The notes under the pieces are model-generated. The model saw only the letters and a program-made list of their open reading frames with translations, made no database searches and had not been told where the DNA came from. A stretch of DNA of 48,550 nucleotides, taken from an uncultured Treponema sp. GTDB lineage: Bacteria; Spirochaetota; Spirochaetia; Treponematales; Treponemataceae. Numbering within the stretch: position 1 is the stretch's first letter; every line of letters starts with the position of its first letter. Shown here piece after piece: positions 1 through 7,970 of this stretch. Location of the stretch: assembly GCA_947174385.1 (NCBI GenBank), contig CAMWIU010000003.1:1-48550 (forward strand). The letters run 5' to 3'. The translations under genes and the position numbers were made by a program.

Positions 1-17
1 GACCCAAAAATTCGCGA

Positions 18-1034
18 CTAATTTTCGAACGCCGCGCCGACTTTCGAAAGCCATTCGTCTTTTTCGTTTGCCGAAAGGAACGAGGCTTTGAAGCTGTTTT
101 CGATCAAAACTTTGATTTCGTCGAGCGTGAAATTCAATTTTGTGTGCAACGCCCAAAATTCGTCGAGCAATGTCGTCTTGAAAAAAACAGGATCGTCCGT
201 GCCCACCGTCACCAAAAGGCCTTTGTCGAAGAACGCGCGGATTGGATGCTCTTCCATTTTCGAGACAATTTTTTTCGTGAACGTGTTGCTCGTCGGGCAC
301 ACTTCGAGCGGAATCTGCTTTTCCGCCAAAAGCGACAAAAGTTTTTCGTCCTGAATCGCCGTGATTCCGTGCCCGATTCTTTCGCTGTGCAAAATGTTTA
401 TCGCATCCCAAATCGACTCAGGCCCGACATCTTCGCCGGCGTGCGCCACGGCGTGGAAGCCTTCCGCGTGCGCCTTTTCGAAAACCGGGCCGAAATCCTT
501 GCACGGACCTTTTTGTTCCGCGCCGCCCAAGCCGATTCCGAAAATGCATTCGGCGGGAAATTTTTTCATCATCTCGTAATTCGCCATCGCGTTTTCAAGC
601 CCGAACGTGCGCGAAACGTCCATCATCAATTTTATCGTGATGCCGCATTCGTCGTGGATTTTTTTTATGTTGCGCGAAAAATTTTCCACCATCGCGCCGT
701 AGTCGAAGCCTTTTTTTATGAACGCGCTCGGAGCGAAAAACGCCTCGCAGTAAACGATGCCGTTGCCTTTTAAATATCGCGCGAAGTCGTCGAACACATA
801 GTCGAAGTCGCTCACTTCGATGAACAAATCCTGAACTTTCAAAAACGCCTGAATGAAGCCGTTCAAGTCGTCGTAAGTGAAAAGCGCGTTCTGCTCGTCC
901 AAAGTCATTTCAGTGCCGAAACGTTTTTTCCAAAGCGCGCGAATCGAAGACATCGTGATCACAGCCTCGATGTGAATGTGCAATTCAGCCTTGGGAACTC
1001 GCTGCAAAAATTGATAGAAATTTTCCTTCTCCAA
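18..1034 (-). CDS. add: Adenosine/adenine deaminase family protein
   Basis: Zinc-dependent deaminase of the adenosine deaminase superfamily (purine salvage, cytoplasmic). Motifs in order are PKAELHIHIEA near the N-terminus (metal ligands HxH), HAGE, ERIGHG, CPTSN and GTDDP near the C-terminus, which together cover the family's metal and catalytic residues. The length (338 aa from the start chosen here) is normal. I prefer the TTG at 1034 because GGAGG lies 6 nt before it; the frame stays open upstream to a GTG at 1061 with no ribosome site. One oddity: the usual HLEG or HLDG after HxH reads HIEA, so the glycine is alanine. It follows the ABC-F gene on the same strand after about 150 nt and could be co-transcribed. 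Adenosine versus adenine specificity cannot be decided by eye. Confidence 0.88.
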   Translation of the reverse strand: MEKENFYQFLQRVPKAELHIHIEAVITMSSIRALWKKRFGTEMTLDEQNALFTYDDLNGFIQAFLKVQDLFIEVSDFDYVFDDFARYLKGNGIVYCEAFFAPSAFIKKGFDYGAMVENFSRNIKKIHDECGITIKLMMDVSRTFGLENAMANYEMMKKFPAECIFGIGLGGAEQKGPCKDFGPVFEKAHAEGFHAVAHAGEDVGPESIWDAINILHSERIGHGITAIQDEKLLSLLAEKQIPLEVCPTSNTFTKKIVSKMEEHPIRAFFDKGLLVTVGTDDPVFFKTTLLDEFWALHTKLNFTLDEIKVLIENSFKASFLSANEKDEWLSKVGAAFEN

Positions 1035-1184
1035 AATTTTCCTCCATTCAAAAAACAACACTGAAGTTTTTCAAAAGTTTAATTCGTAAACAGTCTTTCA
1101 AATTTCATTATCGGCAAAACGCGGCAAAAATATGAGCGAAAGTGAAATAACAAAACATAGCGGTGACGAATGAAATTGCACTTT

Positions 1185-3170
1185 TTATCCCAGCATTTCC
1201 GCCGCCGATTCCCATTCCGCATTGAGGCTTTCCAGTTCTTCGGCAATCGCGGAGATTTTGCGTTGCACTTCTTTCGCCTTTTCGCCGTTGGAATAAATTT
1301 CAGGTTCTGCCAATTTTTCTTCGAGCGATTTTTTTTCGTTTTCCTTGGCGGCAATTTGCGTTTCCAATTTTTCCACTTGCCTTTCGATTTTGCGCCGCTC
1401 GGATGCGAGGCGTTTTTCTTCTTCCCATTTTATCGCGCCTGCGGATTTTTGCTTTGCGCCTTCGTTCGCGGCGGAATTTGAAACTGGAATTTTTCCTGAT
1501 TTTTTTTCTGCCGACTGTGTTCCAAAACTGAAATGGCCGACAGTTCCGTTTTTTTCGGCTTCGATTCTGCCCAGATAATATTCGTAGTCGCCCACAAAAT
1601 TTCTGCAATGTCCCGGCGAAAGTTCAATTACGCGCGTTGCAAGATTTTGGATGAAAGCGTGATCGTGGCTCACGAAAATCACCGTGCCGCCAAAATCCTT
1701 GAGCGCGTCGAGCAACACGTCTTTTGAATGCATATCCAAATGGTTTGTCGGCTCGTCGAGCACGAGAAAATTTACGGGGCGCAACAATAATTTCAAAAGA
1801 GAGACTCGGCTTTTTTCGCCGCCGCTCAAAACGTCAAGGCTTTTAAAAACATCGTCGCCACGAAACAAAAACGCGCCGAGCATGTCGCGCGCTTTTGGCA
1901 CGAGTTCGAGCGGACAAGAATTTTCGATGTATTGCAAAACAGTTTCTGCGCCGCAAATTGTTTCCGCGCTGTCTTGGCTGAAATATCCGATTTGCACGCC
2001 AGTTCCAAGCGTCATTGTTCCAGAAAAATTTTTGTCTTGTTCGGAAATGATTCTAAGCAACGTGGATTTTCCCGCGCCATTTTTTCCGACCGCCACAACT
2101 CGCTCGCCATTTTCTATTGTCAAATCAAGATTGGAAAGAACGTCCGTTTTTCCGTCATAAGATTTTGTAACTGAATCCAATTGCAAAACAAGACGGCCGG
2201 AATGTGGAGCCGCCGGAAATTTAAAATGAATTTTTTTGAGCGATTCAGGAATTTCAATGCGCACGATTTTGTCGAGCTGCTTTTGCCGCTCCTGCGCTTG
2301 AACAGCCTTCGTCGCCTTGTATCTGAATCTGTCCACAAACGATTGCAAATGCTCGATTTCTTCCTGCTGCTTTTTGTAAGCGGCAATCAAAGTTTGCAAT
2401 TCAAGCTCGCGCACTTTTTCATAATTTGAAAAATTTCCTGGATAACATTTCAGTTCGCCATTGAAAAGCTCGTACACTTCATTTATTGTAACGTCGAGAA
2501 AATACCTGTCGTGGCTTACGAGCAAAAACGCGCCCGAATATTTTTGCAAGAAATCTTCGAGCCAAGCGCGCGCCTCGATGTCAAGATAATTCGTCGGCTC
2601 GTCCAAAAGCAAAATGTCGGGCTGCTGCATCAAAGCCTTTGCAAGCGCGATTCGCATTTGCCAGCCGCCGGAAAAAGCGTCGGTCATTTTTTCAAAATCG
2701 TCGCGCGAAAAACCAAGTCCAAGCAAAACGCTTTCCGCCAAAGATTCGCGGCGATACCAGCCTGAATTTTCGAGCGTTTCCATCAGCGCGGAATGTTGTT
2801 CCAAAAGCGCGTTTTGCGCCGACACATTTTCGGACGGAATCTGCTTTAGCTTTTCGCCGATTTCTTCGATTTGATTTTGAATCTTGTAGCCGTAATCGAA
2901 CGCGAGGTCGGCTTCTTCTTTGAGCGTGCGGCCGCGATGCGTGAGCCCCGACTGCGGAAGGTACGCGATTCTCGCTCCGCTCTGCGCCGTCCGTTTTCCC
3001 GAATCCGGCTCGACAAGCCCGGCCATAATTTTTATCAGCGTGGATTTTCCCGCGCCGTTCGCGCCAGTGAGCGCGGCCTTCGTTCCTGTTTTCAGATTTA
3101 CCGAAACATCTTTGAGAATGTCGCGGTCGCCGAATGCGAGAGAAATTTTCGAAAATTGAATGAACGCCAT
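1185..3170 (-). CDS. ABC-F family ATP-binding protein
   Basis: A 661-aa soluble protein with two ABC ATPase cassettes and no membrane segment, as in the ABC-F ribosome-associated translation factors. Cassette 1 has Walker A GANGAGKST (36-44), signature FSGGWQMRIA (about 166) and Walker B LLLDEPTNYLD (about 187). Cassette 2 has VGKNGAGKST, LSGGEKSRVS and LVLDEPTNHLD. A charged linker separates the cassettes, and the C-terminal 100 residues are Lys/Glu-rich coiled coil, as in Uup/YdiF-type members. The ATG at 3170 is supported by similarity, but its GGAG lies about 25 nt upstream with a perfect 6-bp hairpin between (see the separate entry). Whether it acts in antibiotic protection or housekeeping translation cannot be told from sequence. 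Confidence 0.93.
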   Translation of the reverse strand: MAFIQFSKISLAFGDRDILKDVSVNLKTGTKAALTGANGAGKSTLIKIMAGLVEPDSGKRTAQSGARIAYLPQSGLTHRGRTLKEEADLAFDYGYKIQNQIEEIGEKLKQIPSENVSAQNALLEQHSALMETLENSGWYRRESLAESVLLGLGFSRDDFEKMTDAFSGGWQMRIALAKALMQQPDILLLDEPTNYLDIEARAWLEDFLQKYSGAFLLVSHDRYFLDVTINEVYELFNGELKCYPGNFSNYEKVRELELQTLIAAYKKQQEEIEHLQSFVDRFRYKATKAVQAQERQKQLDKIVRIEIPESLKKIHFKFPAAPHSGRLVLQLDSVTKSYDGKTDVLSNLDLTIENGERVVAVGKNGAGKSTLLRIISEQDKNFSGTMTLGTGVQIGYFSQDSAETICGAETVLQYIENSCPLELVPKARDMLGAFLFRGDDVFKSLDVLSGGEKSRVSLLKLLLRPVNFLVLDEPTNHLDMHSKDVLLDALKDFGGTVIFVSHDHAFIQNLATRVIELSPGHCRNFVGDYEYYLGRIEAEKNGTVGHFSFGTQSAEKKSGKIPVSNSAANEGAKQKSAGAIKWEEEKRLASERRKIERQVEKLETQIAAKENEKKSLEEKLAEPEIYSNGEKAKEVQRKISAIAEELESLNAEWESAAEMLG

Positions 3171-3179
3171 TTTTAAATC

Positions 3180-3205
3180 GAAAGCCTTCGGGCTTTTCTC
3201 CTTTT
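3180..3205 (-). promoter_or_regulatory. Hairpin between Shine-Dalgarno and start of the ABC-F gene
   Basis: On the minus strand the order is GGAG, AA, the inverted repeat AAAGCC-CGAA-GGCTTT, about ten A/T-rich bases, then ATG at 3170. Folding the hairpin would bring the GGAG from about 25 nt to about a dozen nt from the start codon. It could be a translational control element. It is not a good terminator, because no T run follows on that strand. Confidence 0.5.
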
Positions 3206-3218
3206 TGCAATTTTAAAA

Positions 3219-4538
3219 TTATTTTTCGAAAGTCAAGACAGTCGGATTTTTTCCGCGCGAAATCGCGACATTGTTTTTTATAACCGCTTCGCTTGCGTCT
3301 TCAAGTTCTAGCGAATTGTTCAAATGCTTGTAGAAAAAATTCACTTCGCCTTCCGCGCCGTCAAATTTAAACGTGAGCATTCCGTCAAAATTATTTTTCA
3401 GATTTTTTGAAATCAAATATTTTATCGAAACGCTACCATTTCCACGCGCGCGCTTTGAAATTATGTTCGGAACAAGGGTGGAAAATCTGCTCCAAGTGAA
3501 CGAATTCAAATCCGTAAAGGTCAATGTGCCGAAATTTTTTGACGTGAAAGAATCCACATTGTAAAGTTTTTGCATTTCGTTCGAGCGGCGTTCTTGTTCT
3601 GCCTTTATGAGGCGCGGAATATTGTAGTCACTGTCGATCGTTACAAATGTATACGACTCGGGCTTGTTTTCAGTTCCCGTATAATTCACGACGATTTTGT
3701 CCGCGTTGTTCACAATCATTTGAAACGGCGTTCCCGTGAAATCGTAGAATTTGTCGCTGATTTTTTTCACGCCGTCGAATTTCGCGCTGCGAATTCTATC
3801 GTTCACATTGATTGAAATCGTTCCGCTTTGCGCGCCGGGATCAAAAGCGGCGTTCGCCTTGATTGTCTGCAAGTCGATCATATTTTCGGCGAGCATCTGC
3901 GTATAGCTTTCGGGATACCATTTCGCATCAAGCACTTGATTCAAAATCGCGTCGTTTTCTTCCGAATCATTTTCCACAATTTCACCCGAAACAATTTCTC
4001 CTCCCGCTCCAGTCGTAAAAAGCGCGAGGTTGTGCGAAAAGCACCATCCTTGCGTGCCGCCGTCAGTAAGAACGCAGAGCCATTCGCCTTCAAGTTTAGA
4101 ACCATCCGTCATAATCACATCTTGCCCGCGCCCTTTGTACAAAATTTTTACGACTTCGTTTTTGTGCAAACGATAAACTTGCTTGGAAGTGTTCACCGCT
4201 TCGGCGCGAACAGGAAGTCCATCAATTTTTATGTGCGCGTATTGATGCTGAAATTCCTTGTAGCGTGGCGCGGCGGCTTCGGCTTTTTTCTTTGACTGCG
4301 GAGCTGTAAGTTGCCAAAGCGGGATTTCAAAATTTTCATTCGTGTCTGGAAGTGAAATTACATAAACGTGGCTTATGTTCGATTTAAAATAAACTTTTAC
4401 GATTTGCCCATCCTGAAGATTTTTTTCCGGAACATCCCAAAGCAAAATCGAATAGCCGATGGAACGCTGGCAAGATTCCAATGAAATTGCGCACAAAAAA
4501 ATTGCGGCAATGAAAAAAAATCGTCGTTTGTAATTCAT
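3219..4538 (-). CDS. Lipoprotein with bacterial SH3-like domain, function unknown
   Basis: A 439-aa exported protein. The start is the ATG at 4538, with GGAG 10 nt upstream; in-frame ATGs further upstream sit too close to or before this site. N-terminus MNYKRRFFFIAAIFLCAISLESCQ is a lipoprotein signal with Cys in an LESC lipobox. Around residues 120-175 a stretch with KQVYRLHKNEVVKILYKG and EWLCVLTDGGTQGWCF has the layout of a bacterial SH3 domain. The rest is beta-rich (repeated ITINVND/FDG patterns) and unrecognised. SH3 domains of exported proteins usually bind peptidoglycan or protein partners. It sits 48 nt upstream of the ABC-F gene on the same strand and is divergent from pepF. Confidence 0.75.
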   Translation of the reverse strand: MNYKRRFFFIAAIFLCAISLESCQRSIGYSILLWDVPEKNLQDGQIVKVYFKSNISHVYVISLPDTNENFEIPLWQLTAPQSKKKAEAAAPRYKEFQHQYAHIKIDGLPVRAEAVNTSKQVYRLHKNEVVKILYKGRGQDVIMTDGSKLEGEWLCVLTDGGTQGWCFSHNLALFTTGAGGEIVSGEIVENDSEENDAILNQVLDAKWYPESYTQMLAENMIDLQTIKANAAFDPGAQSGTISINVNDRIRSAKFDGVKKISDKFYDFTGTPFQMIVNNADKIVVNYTGTENKPESYTFVTIDSDYNIPRLIKAEQERRSNEMQKLYNVDSFTSKNFGTLTFTDLNSFTWSRFSTLVPNIISKRARGNGSVSIKYLISKNLKNNFDGMLTFKFDGAEGEVNFFYKHLNNSLELEDASEAVIKNNVAISRGKNPTVLTFEK

Positions 4539-4672
4539 AAAATTCATTCTCCGTATTTTTGGATTTTGCGGCAAAACGCGAAAATCCAAAATAAAAATTC
4601 GCGCGTCATTTCAGCGCGGCTTCTTCGTCAAAACTGAAATTTTTCGAAAAATTCAGTTCGTTGCATTTCGAC

Positions 4673-4701
4673 ATTATAGCAAATTCTGTTGAAACCTACA
4701 A
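4673..4701 (-). promoter_or_regulatory. Promoter for the SH3 lipoprotein gene
   Basis: TTGTAG (4696-4701) and TATAAT (4673-4678), spacing 17, reading on the minus strand. The predicted transcript starts near 4666, giving a leader of about 128 nt with two inverted repeats before the GGAG. It interleaves with the pepF promoter on the other strand. Confidence 0.55.
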
Positions 4702-4717
4702 GGTTTTATGATAGGAT
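4689..4717 (+). promoter_or_regulatory. pepF promoter, near-leaderless
   Basis: TTGAAA (4689-4694) and TAGGAT (4712-4717), spacing 17. Only 9 nt separate the -10 from the ATG at 4727, so the 5' leader would be about 3 nt. Confidence 0.5.
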
Positions 4718-4726
4718 ATTTTCATT

Positions 4727-6532
4727 ATGAAAGACGAAAAAATTCCTTTGCGAAGCGAGATTCCGCAAAGCGACAAGTGGGATTTGTCCACGCTTTTTGA
4801 AAATGATTCTGATTGGGGAGCCGCGCTTTCGCAAATCGAGCGCGATGCGGATGCCGTGGCGCAATTCCAAGGCAGGCTCGGCGAGTGCGCGGAGACTCTG
4901 CGTGCGGCTCTCAAGGCGTATGAGGCGCTTTGGAAAAACGTGGAGCGCGTGGACAACTACGCGAGCCTTTTGCACAATGCCGACGAATCCGACGAACGCG
5001 CCGCTGACATGGAAGGCCGCGCGAACATGGCGAGCACTAAGGCTTCGGCGCAAACGAGCTTTTTTGATTCGGAATTGGCAGCGATTCCGCAGGAAAAAAT
5101 TTCTGCATGGATTGAGCGCGATGATTTTTCCGACTACAAAATCTTCATACAAAAACTGCTTCACGCCCGCGAGCACATTTTGAGCGAAAAGGAAGAGCGG
5201 ATTCTCGCGCTTCAAGGCGAAGCCGCTTTGACCGCGTACAAAACTTTCAGCGTGATGGAAAACGTTGACTTGAACGGCTTGTTCGGAAGCGTGGAAGTGG
5301 ACGGAAAAAAATTGCCGCTCACACAGACGACTTGGACGGAATTTTTGGAAAATCCCGACCGCGCCGTTCGCGAAAAAACTTACAAGCAATTCTATGGCGT
5401 TTTCGAGCAGCATCAAAACACGCTCGCGAATTTGTACGCCGGCAGCGTCAACCAAGACGTTTTCGAATCGCGCGCGCGCGGCTACAAGTCAAGTTTGGAC
5501 GCGGCTTTGTTCGGAAACAAAGTGCCGGAAAATGTCTACCGAAATTTGATTGAAACCGTCCACAAGAATTTTCCCGCGCTTCACAAATATTATTCAATCA
5601 GAAAGCGCGTTTTGGGCGTGGAAGAACTTCGCCATTACGACGTTTATGTTCCGCTCGTGAAGGACGTTCAGACGAAAACTTCTTACGACGAGGCCGTGGA
5701 AATTTGCCGCGAAGCCCTCGCGCCGCTCGGAAGCGAATACACGGACACGCTTTGTGCGGGGCTAAAAGGCGGCTGGGTGGATCGCTATGAAAACCAAGGC
5801 AAGCGAAGCGGCGCGTTTTCGTCGGGCGCGTACACTGGCTATCCGTACATTCTGCTGAATTACAAGGATTCGATTATACGCGATGTTTTTACGATCGCGC
5901 ACGAAGGCGGCCATTCGATGCATTCATATTACAGCGCGAAGTCGAATCCGTTCATGCAATACAACTACACGATTTTCGAAGCGGAAGTGGCGTCCACTTT
6001 CAATGAGGAATTGGTCTTCCGCCACTTGCTGAAAAACGCGAAGGATTCCGCGATGAAAAATTATCTTTTGGCAATGCGCGCTTCCGACATTTTGGCGACG
6101 CTTCACCGCCAGACGATGTTCGCCGAATACGAGCTGAAATGCCACGAGCTTGTCGAAGGCGGCACGCCGCTCACCGCGCCGGTTTTGCGAAAAACTTACC
6201 GCGAATTACTCGAACAATATTTCGGTCCTGAAATGCATTTCGAAGACTCGAGCGACATGGAAGGCCTGCGCATTCCGCATTTTTATTCCGCGTTCTACGT
6301 CTACAAATACGCCACGGGAATAAGCGCGGCTTTGGCTTTGGCGGAAAGAGTTTGCTCGGGCGGCAAAACCGAGCGCGACGATTATTTTGCGTTCCTGAAA
6401 TCGGGCGGCTCGCGTTACCCGATCGAGTCGCTGAAAGTGGCGGGCGTGGACATGGAAAGCGCGGAGCCGATTCAAGCCGCGCTGGACAAATTCTCGCAAA
6501 TCGTTGACGAGCTGGAAATGCAGTTGCTCTAG
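4727..6532 (+). CDS. pepF: Oligoendopeptidase F (M3 metallopeptidase)
   Basis: A 601-aa cytoplasmic zinc peptidase that cuts oligopeptides. The zinc motif HEGGHSMHSYY (His392, Glu393, His396) is followed by the FEAEVASTFNE stretch that supplies the third ligand in M3B enzymes. The N-terminal helical region and overall length match PepF. The start ATG has no clear Shine-Dalgarno: an AGGA 10 nt away overlaps the -10 hexamer, so translation may begin on an almost leaderless transcript. No sign of frameshift. A strong hairpin 50 nt after the stop probably ends transcription. Confidence 0.95.
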   Translation: MKDEKIPLRSEIPQSDKWDLSTLFENDSDWGAALSQIERDADAVAQFQGRLGECAETLRAALKAYEALWKNVERVDNYASLLHNADESDERAADMEGRANMASTKASAQTSFFDSELAAIPQEKISAWIERDDFSDYKIFIQKLLHAREHILSEKEERILALQGEAALTAYKTFSVMENVDLNGLFGSVEVDGKKLPLTQTTWTEFLENPDRAVREKTYKQFYGVFEQHQNTLANLYAGSVNQDVFESRARGYKSSLDAALFGNKVPENVYRNLIETVHKNFPALHKYYSIRKRVLGVEELRHYDVYVPLVKDVQTKTSYDEAVEICREALAPLGSEYTDTLCAGLKGGWVDRYENQGKRSGAFSSGAYTGYPYILLNYKDSIIRDVFTIAHEGGHSMHSYYSAKSNPFMQYNYTIFEAEVASTFNEELVFRHLLKNAKDSAMKNYLLAMRASDILATLHRQTMFAEYELKCHELVEGGTPLTAPVLRKTYRELLEQYFGPEMHFEDSSDMEGLRIPHFYSAFYVYKYATGISAALALAERVCSGGKTERDDYFAFLKSGGSRYPIESLKVAGVDMESAEPIQAALDKFSQIVDELEMQLL

Positions 6533-6583
6533 GAAAGCGAATGCAAGCCGCGAGGTTTTCTCTGAATTTTGGTGAAAACAAGC

Positions 6584-6675
6584 AACATTCCGTTTCATAC
6601 TTTGAAACGGAATGTTTTGCCGTATGAAACACATTGTTTCGCAGTGAGAAACATAATGTTTCATACTGCGAAACA
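6584..6675. repeat. Nested palindromes built on GTTTC/GAAAC
   Basis: Two strong hairpins in 92 bases. The first is a perfect 13-bp stem (AACATTCCGTTTC, 6584-6596, with 6604-6616). The second has an 11-bp stem (TGTTTCGCAGT, 6635-6645, with 6665-6675) enclosing a 6-bp one (AAACAT, 6649-6654, with 6656-6661). GTTTC and GAAAC alternate seven times. The first hairpin could act as a terminator for pepF. The rest of the 6533-6809 gap holds only the promoter of the next gene. Confidence 0.7.
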
Positions 6676-6747
6676 CTTACTGTAACAATGAAATCTGCCT
6701 CTCTTGCTGGCGCAAAAACTCACACACCGACAATCCATTTTTGCCAC

Positions 6748-6776
6748 TTTACTTTTTCCTCAATTTGCGCTATACT
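6748..6776 (+). promoter_or_regulatory. Promoter for the PlsC-like gene
   Basis: TTTACT (6748-6753) and TATACT (6771-6776) with 17-nt spacing, about 27 nt before a GGAGAAG ribosome site. Confidence 0.5.
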
Positions 6777-6809
6777 TTTTTAAAATCAATTTTGTTTGGA
6801 GAAGAGAAA

Positions 6810-7730
6810 ATGGGTCCGACTCTTATTCAACGCTATTCGAATTATTTTGAGGCAATCAAAAGCAATTCCATGGCGGCGGCGAAAATCGACGAGAGCAATA
6901 TTTATCAAGAAGCGAATTTGAAAAACCGCCAAATCATGTGGGATATGATTGGAGAGTACGCGCTCAAAGGCTCGGGTCTTGGCAACGTGGAAAATTTCCG
7001 CGAATTTTTCAAGCAAGTAAATGAAGGAAAGCGCGGGCTGATTTTGAGCGAGCATTATACGAATTTGGATTTGCCTGAAACAATTTATTTTTTGGAAAAA
7101 AACGGCGAAAAATGGGCGGAAGAATTCTCGCGGAAAATCGTCGCCATCGCTGGAATGAAACTCAACGAATCCGATCCGACCGTGCGCGCTTTCACCGAGG
7201 CGTTCACGCGCATCGTGATTTATCCGACTCGTTCGCTCAACAAAGTTGAAAGCAAAGAAGAAATTTCCGAGGAAGAAAAAAAGGCCGAAGAAATGAAGGC
7301 GCGAAAAATCAACCTTGCGGCGATGCGCACGATGGACGAATGCAAAAAGCGCGGCGAAGTGATTTTGGTTTATCCGGCAGGAACGCGCTACCGCGAAGGC
7401 AAGCCCGAAACGAAGCGCGGCTTGCGCGAGATCGACAGCTACTTGCGGCTTTTCGACATAATGATTTTGGTTTCGATAAACGGAAACTGCCTGCGCATAA
7501 ATCCCGCGAATCCCGACAACATGCTTTTTGACACGCTTGAAAAAGACATCGTTTTGCATACGGCAAGTCCTGTCATAAATTGCAAAGAATTCCGCAACAG
7601 CGTTTTGAACGCGCTTCCGCCCGAAACCGAAGATCCGAAGCAAAAGACCGTGGATCGCGTAATGGAATTGCTGGAAAAGCAGCACGACGAAGTAGAGCCA
7701 AAGCGACTTGAAATGCTGAAGAATTTTTGA
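6810..7730 (+). CDS. 1-acylglycerol-3-phosphate acyltransferase (PlsC-like)
   Basis: A 306-aa protein of the glycerophospholipid acyltransferase fold. The start is the ATG at 6810, 9 nt after GGAG. The catalytic HX4D motif is SEHYTNLD (His82-Asp87), and the glycerophosphate-binding block appears as VYPAGTRYREG (188-198), a variant of FPEGTR in which the acid is replaced by Ala. These motifs suggest transfer of an acyl chain to lysophosphatidate or a similar lipid. A charged Glu/Lys insert (about 145-165) separates them. No transmembrane helix is obvious. Because the motif is divergent, the acceptor could be something other than lysophosphatidate. Confidence 0.72.
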   Translation: MGPTLIQRYSNYFEAIKSNSMAAAKIDESNIYQEANLKNRQIMWDMIGEYALKGSGLGNVENFREFFKQVNEGKRGLILSEHYTNLDLPETIYFLEKNGEKWAEEFSRKIVAIAGMKLNESDPTVRAFTEAFTRIVIYPTRSLNKVESKEEISEEEKKAEEMKARKINLAAMRTMDECKKRGEVILVYPAGTRYREGKPETKRGLREIDSYLRLFDIMILVSINGNCLRINPANPDNMLFDTLEKDIVLHTASPVINCKEFRNSVLNALPPETEDPKQKTVDRVMELLEKQHDEVEPKRLEMLKNF

Positions 7731-7828
7731 AGCACGCATCGCAGCGTCTCGTGCTGCGATGTTTCCTCCCCCAAAAAAATCGCGCGGCTCATTTATACTT
7801 GACTTTTTCAGGAACATGTGATATAATT

Positions 7829-7888
7829 GTACTTGGATAGGTACTTGGATAGGTACTTGGATAGGTACTTGGATAGGTACTTGGATAG
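7829..7888. repeat. 12-bp tandem repeat, five perfect copies
   Basis: The unit GTACTTGGATAG occurs five times without a mismatch, followed by a partial unit (GTA). It lies 83 nt upstream of the GGDEF-EAL gene. Each unit contains TTGGAT; the last one pairs with TATTCT (7903-7908) at 16-nt spacing, so the array could be stacked -35 sites or an operator. Read on the minus strand it encodes Tyr-Leu-Ser-Lys repeats in a short open frame that I do not believe is a gene. Confidence 0.9.
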
Positions 7889-7970
7889 GTAGTTATCTAT
7901 GGTATTCTTCATAAATATCCGGCACTTTATGAAAGCGTAATGTAGCCATATTTTTGGAAGCGTATCTATA

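Noticed and set aside
4706-5455. Long antisense open frame within pepF
   Set aside because: Composition matches a shadow frame of codon-biased DNA and pepF is unambiguous. The same holds for long antisense frames in the PlsC-like, GH16, feoB and secD genes.
7829-7888. Possible CRISPR array
   Set aside because: Units are 12 bp and directly adjacent with no spacers; no cas genes nearby.
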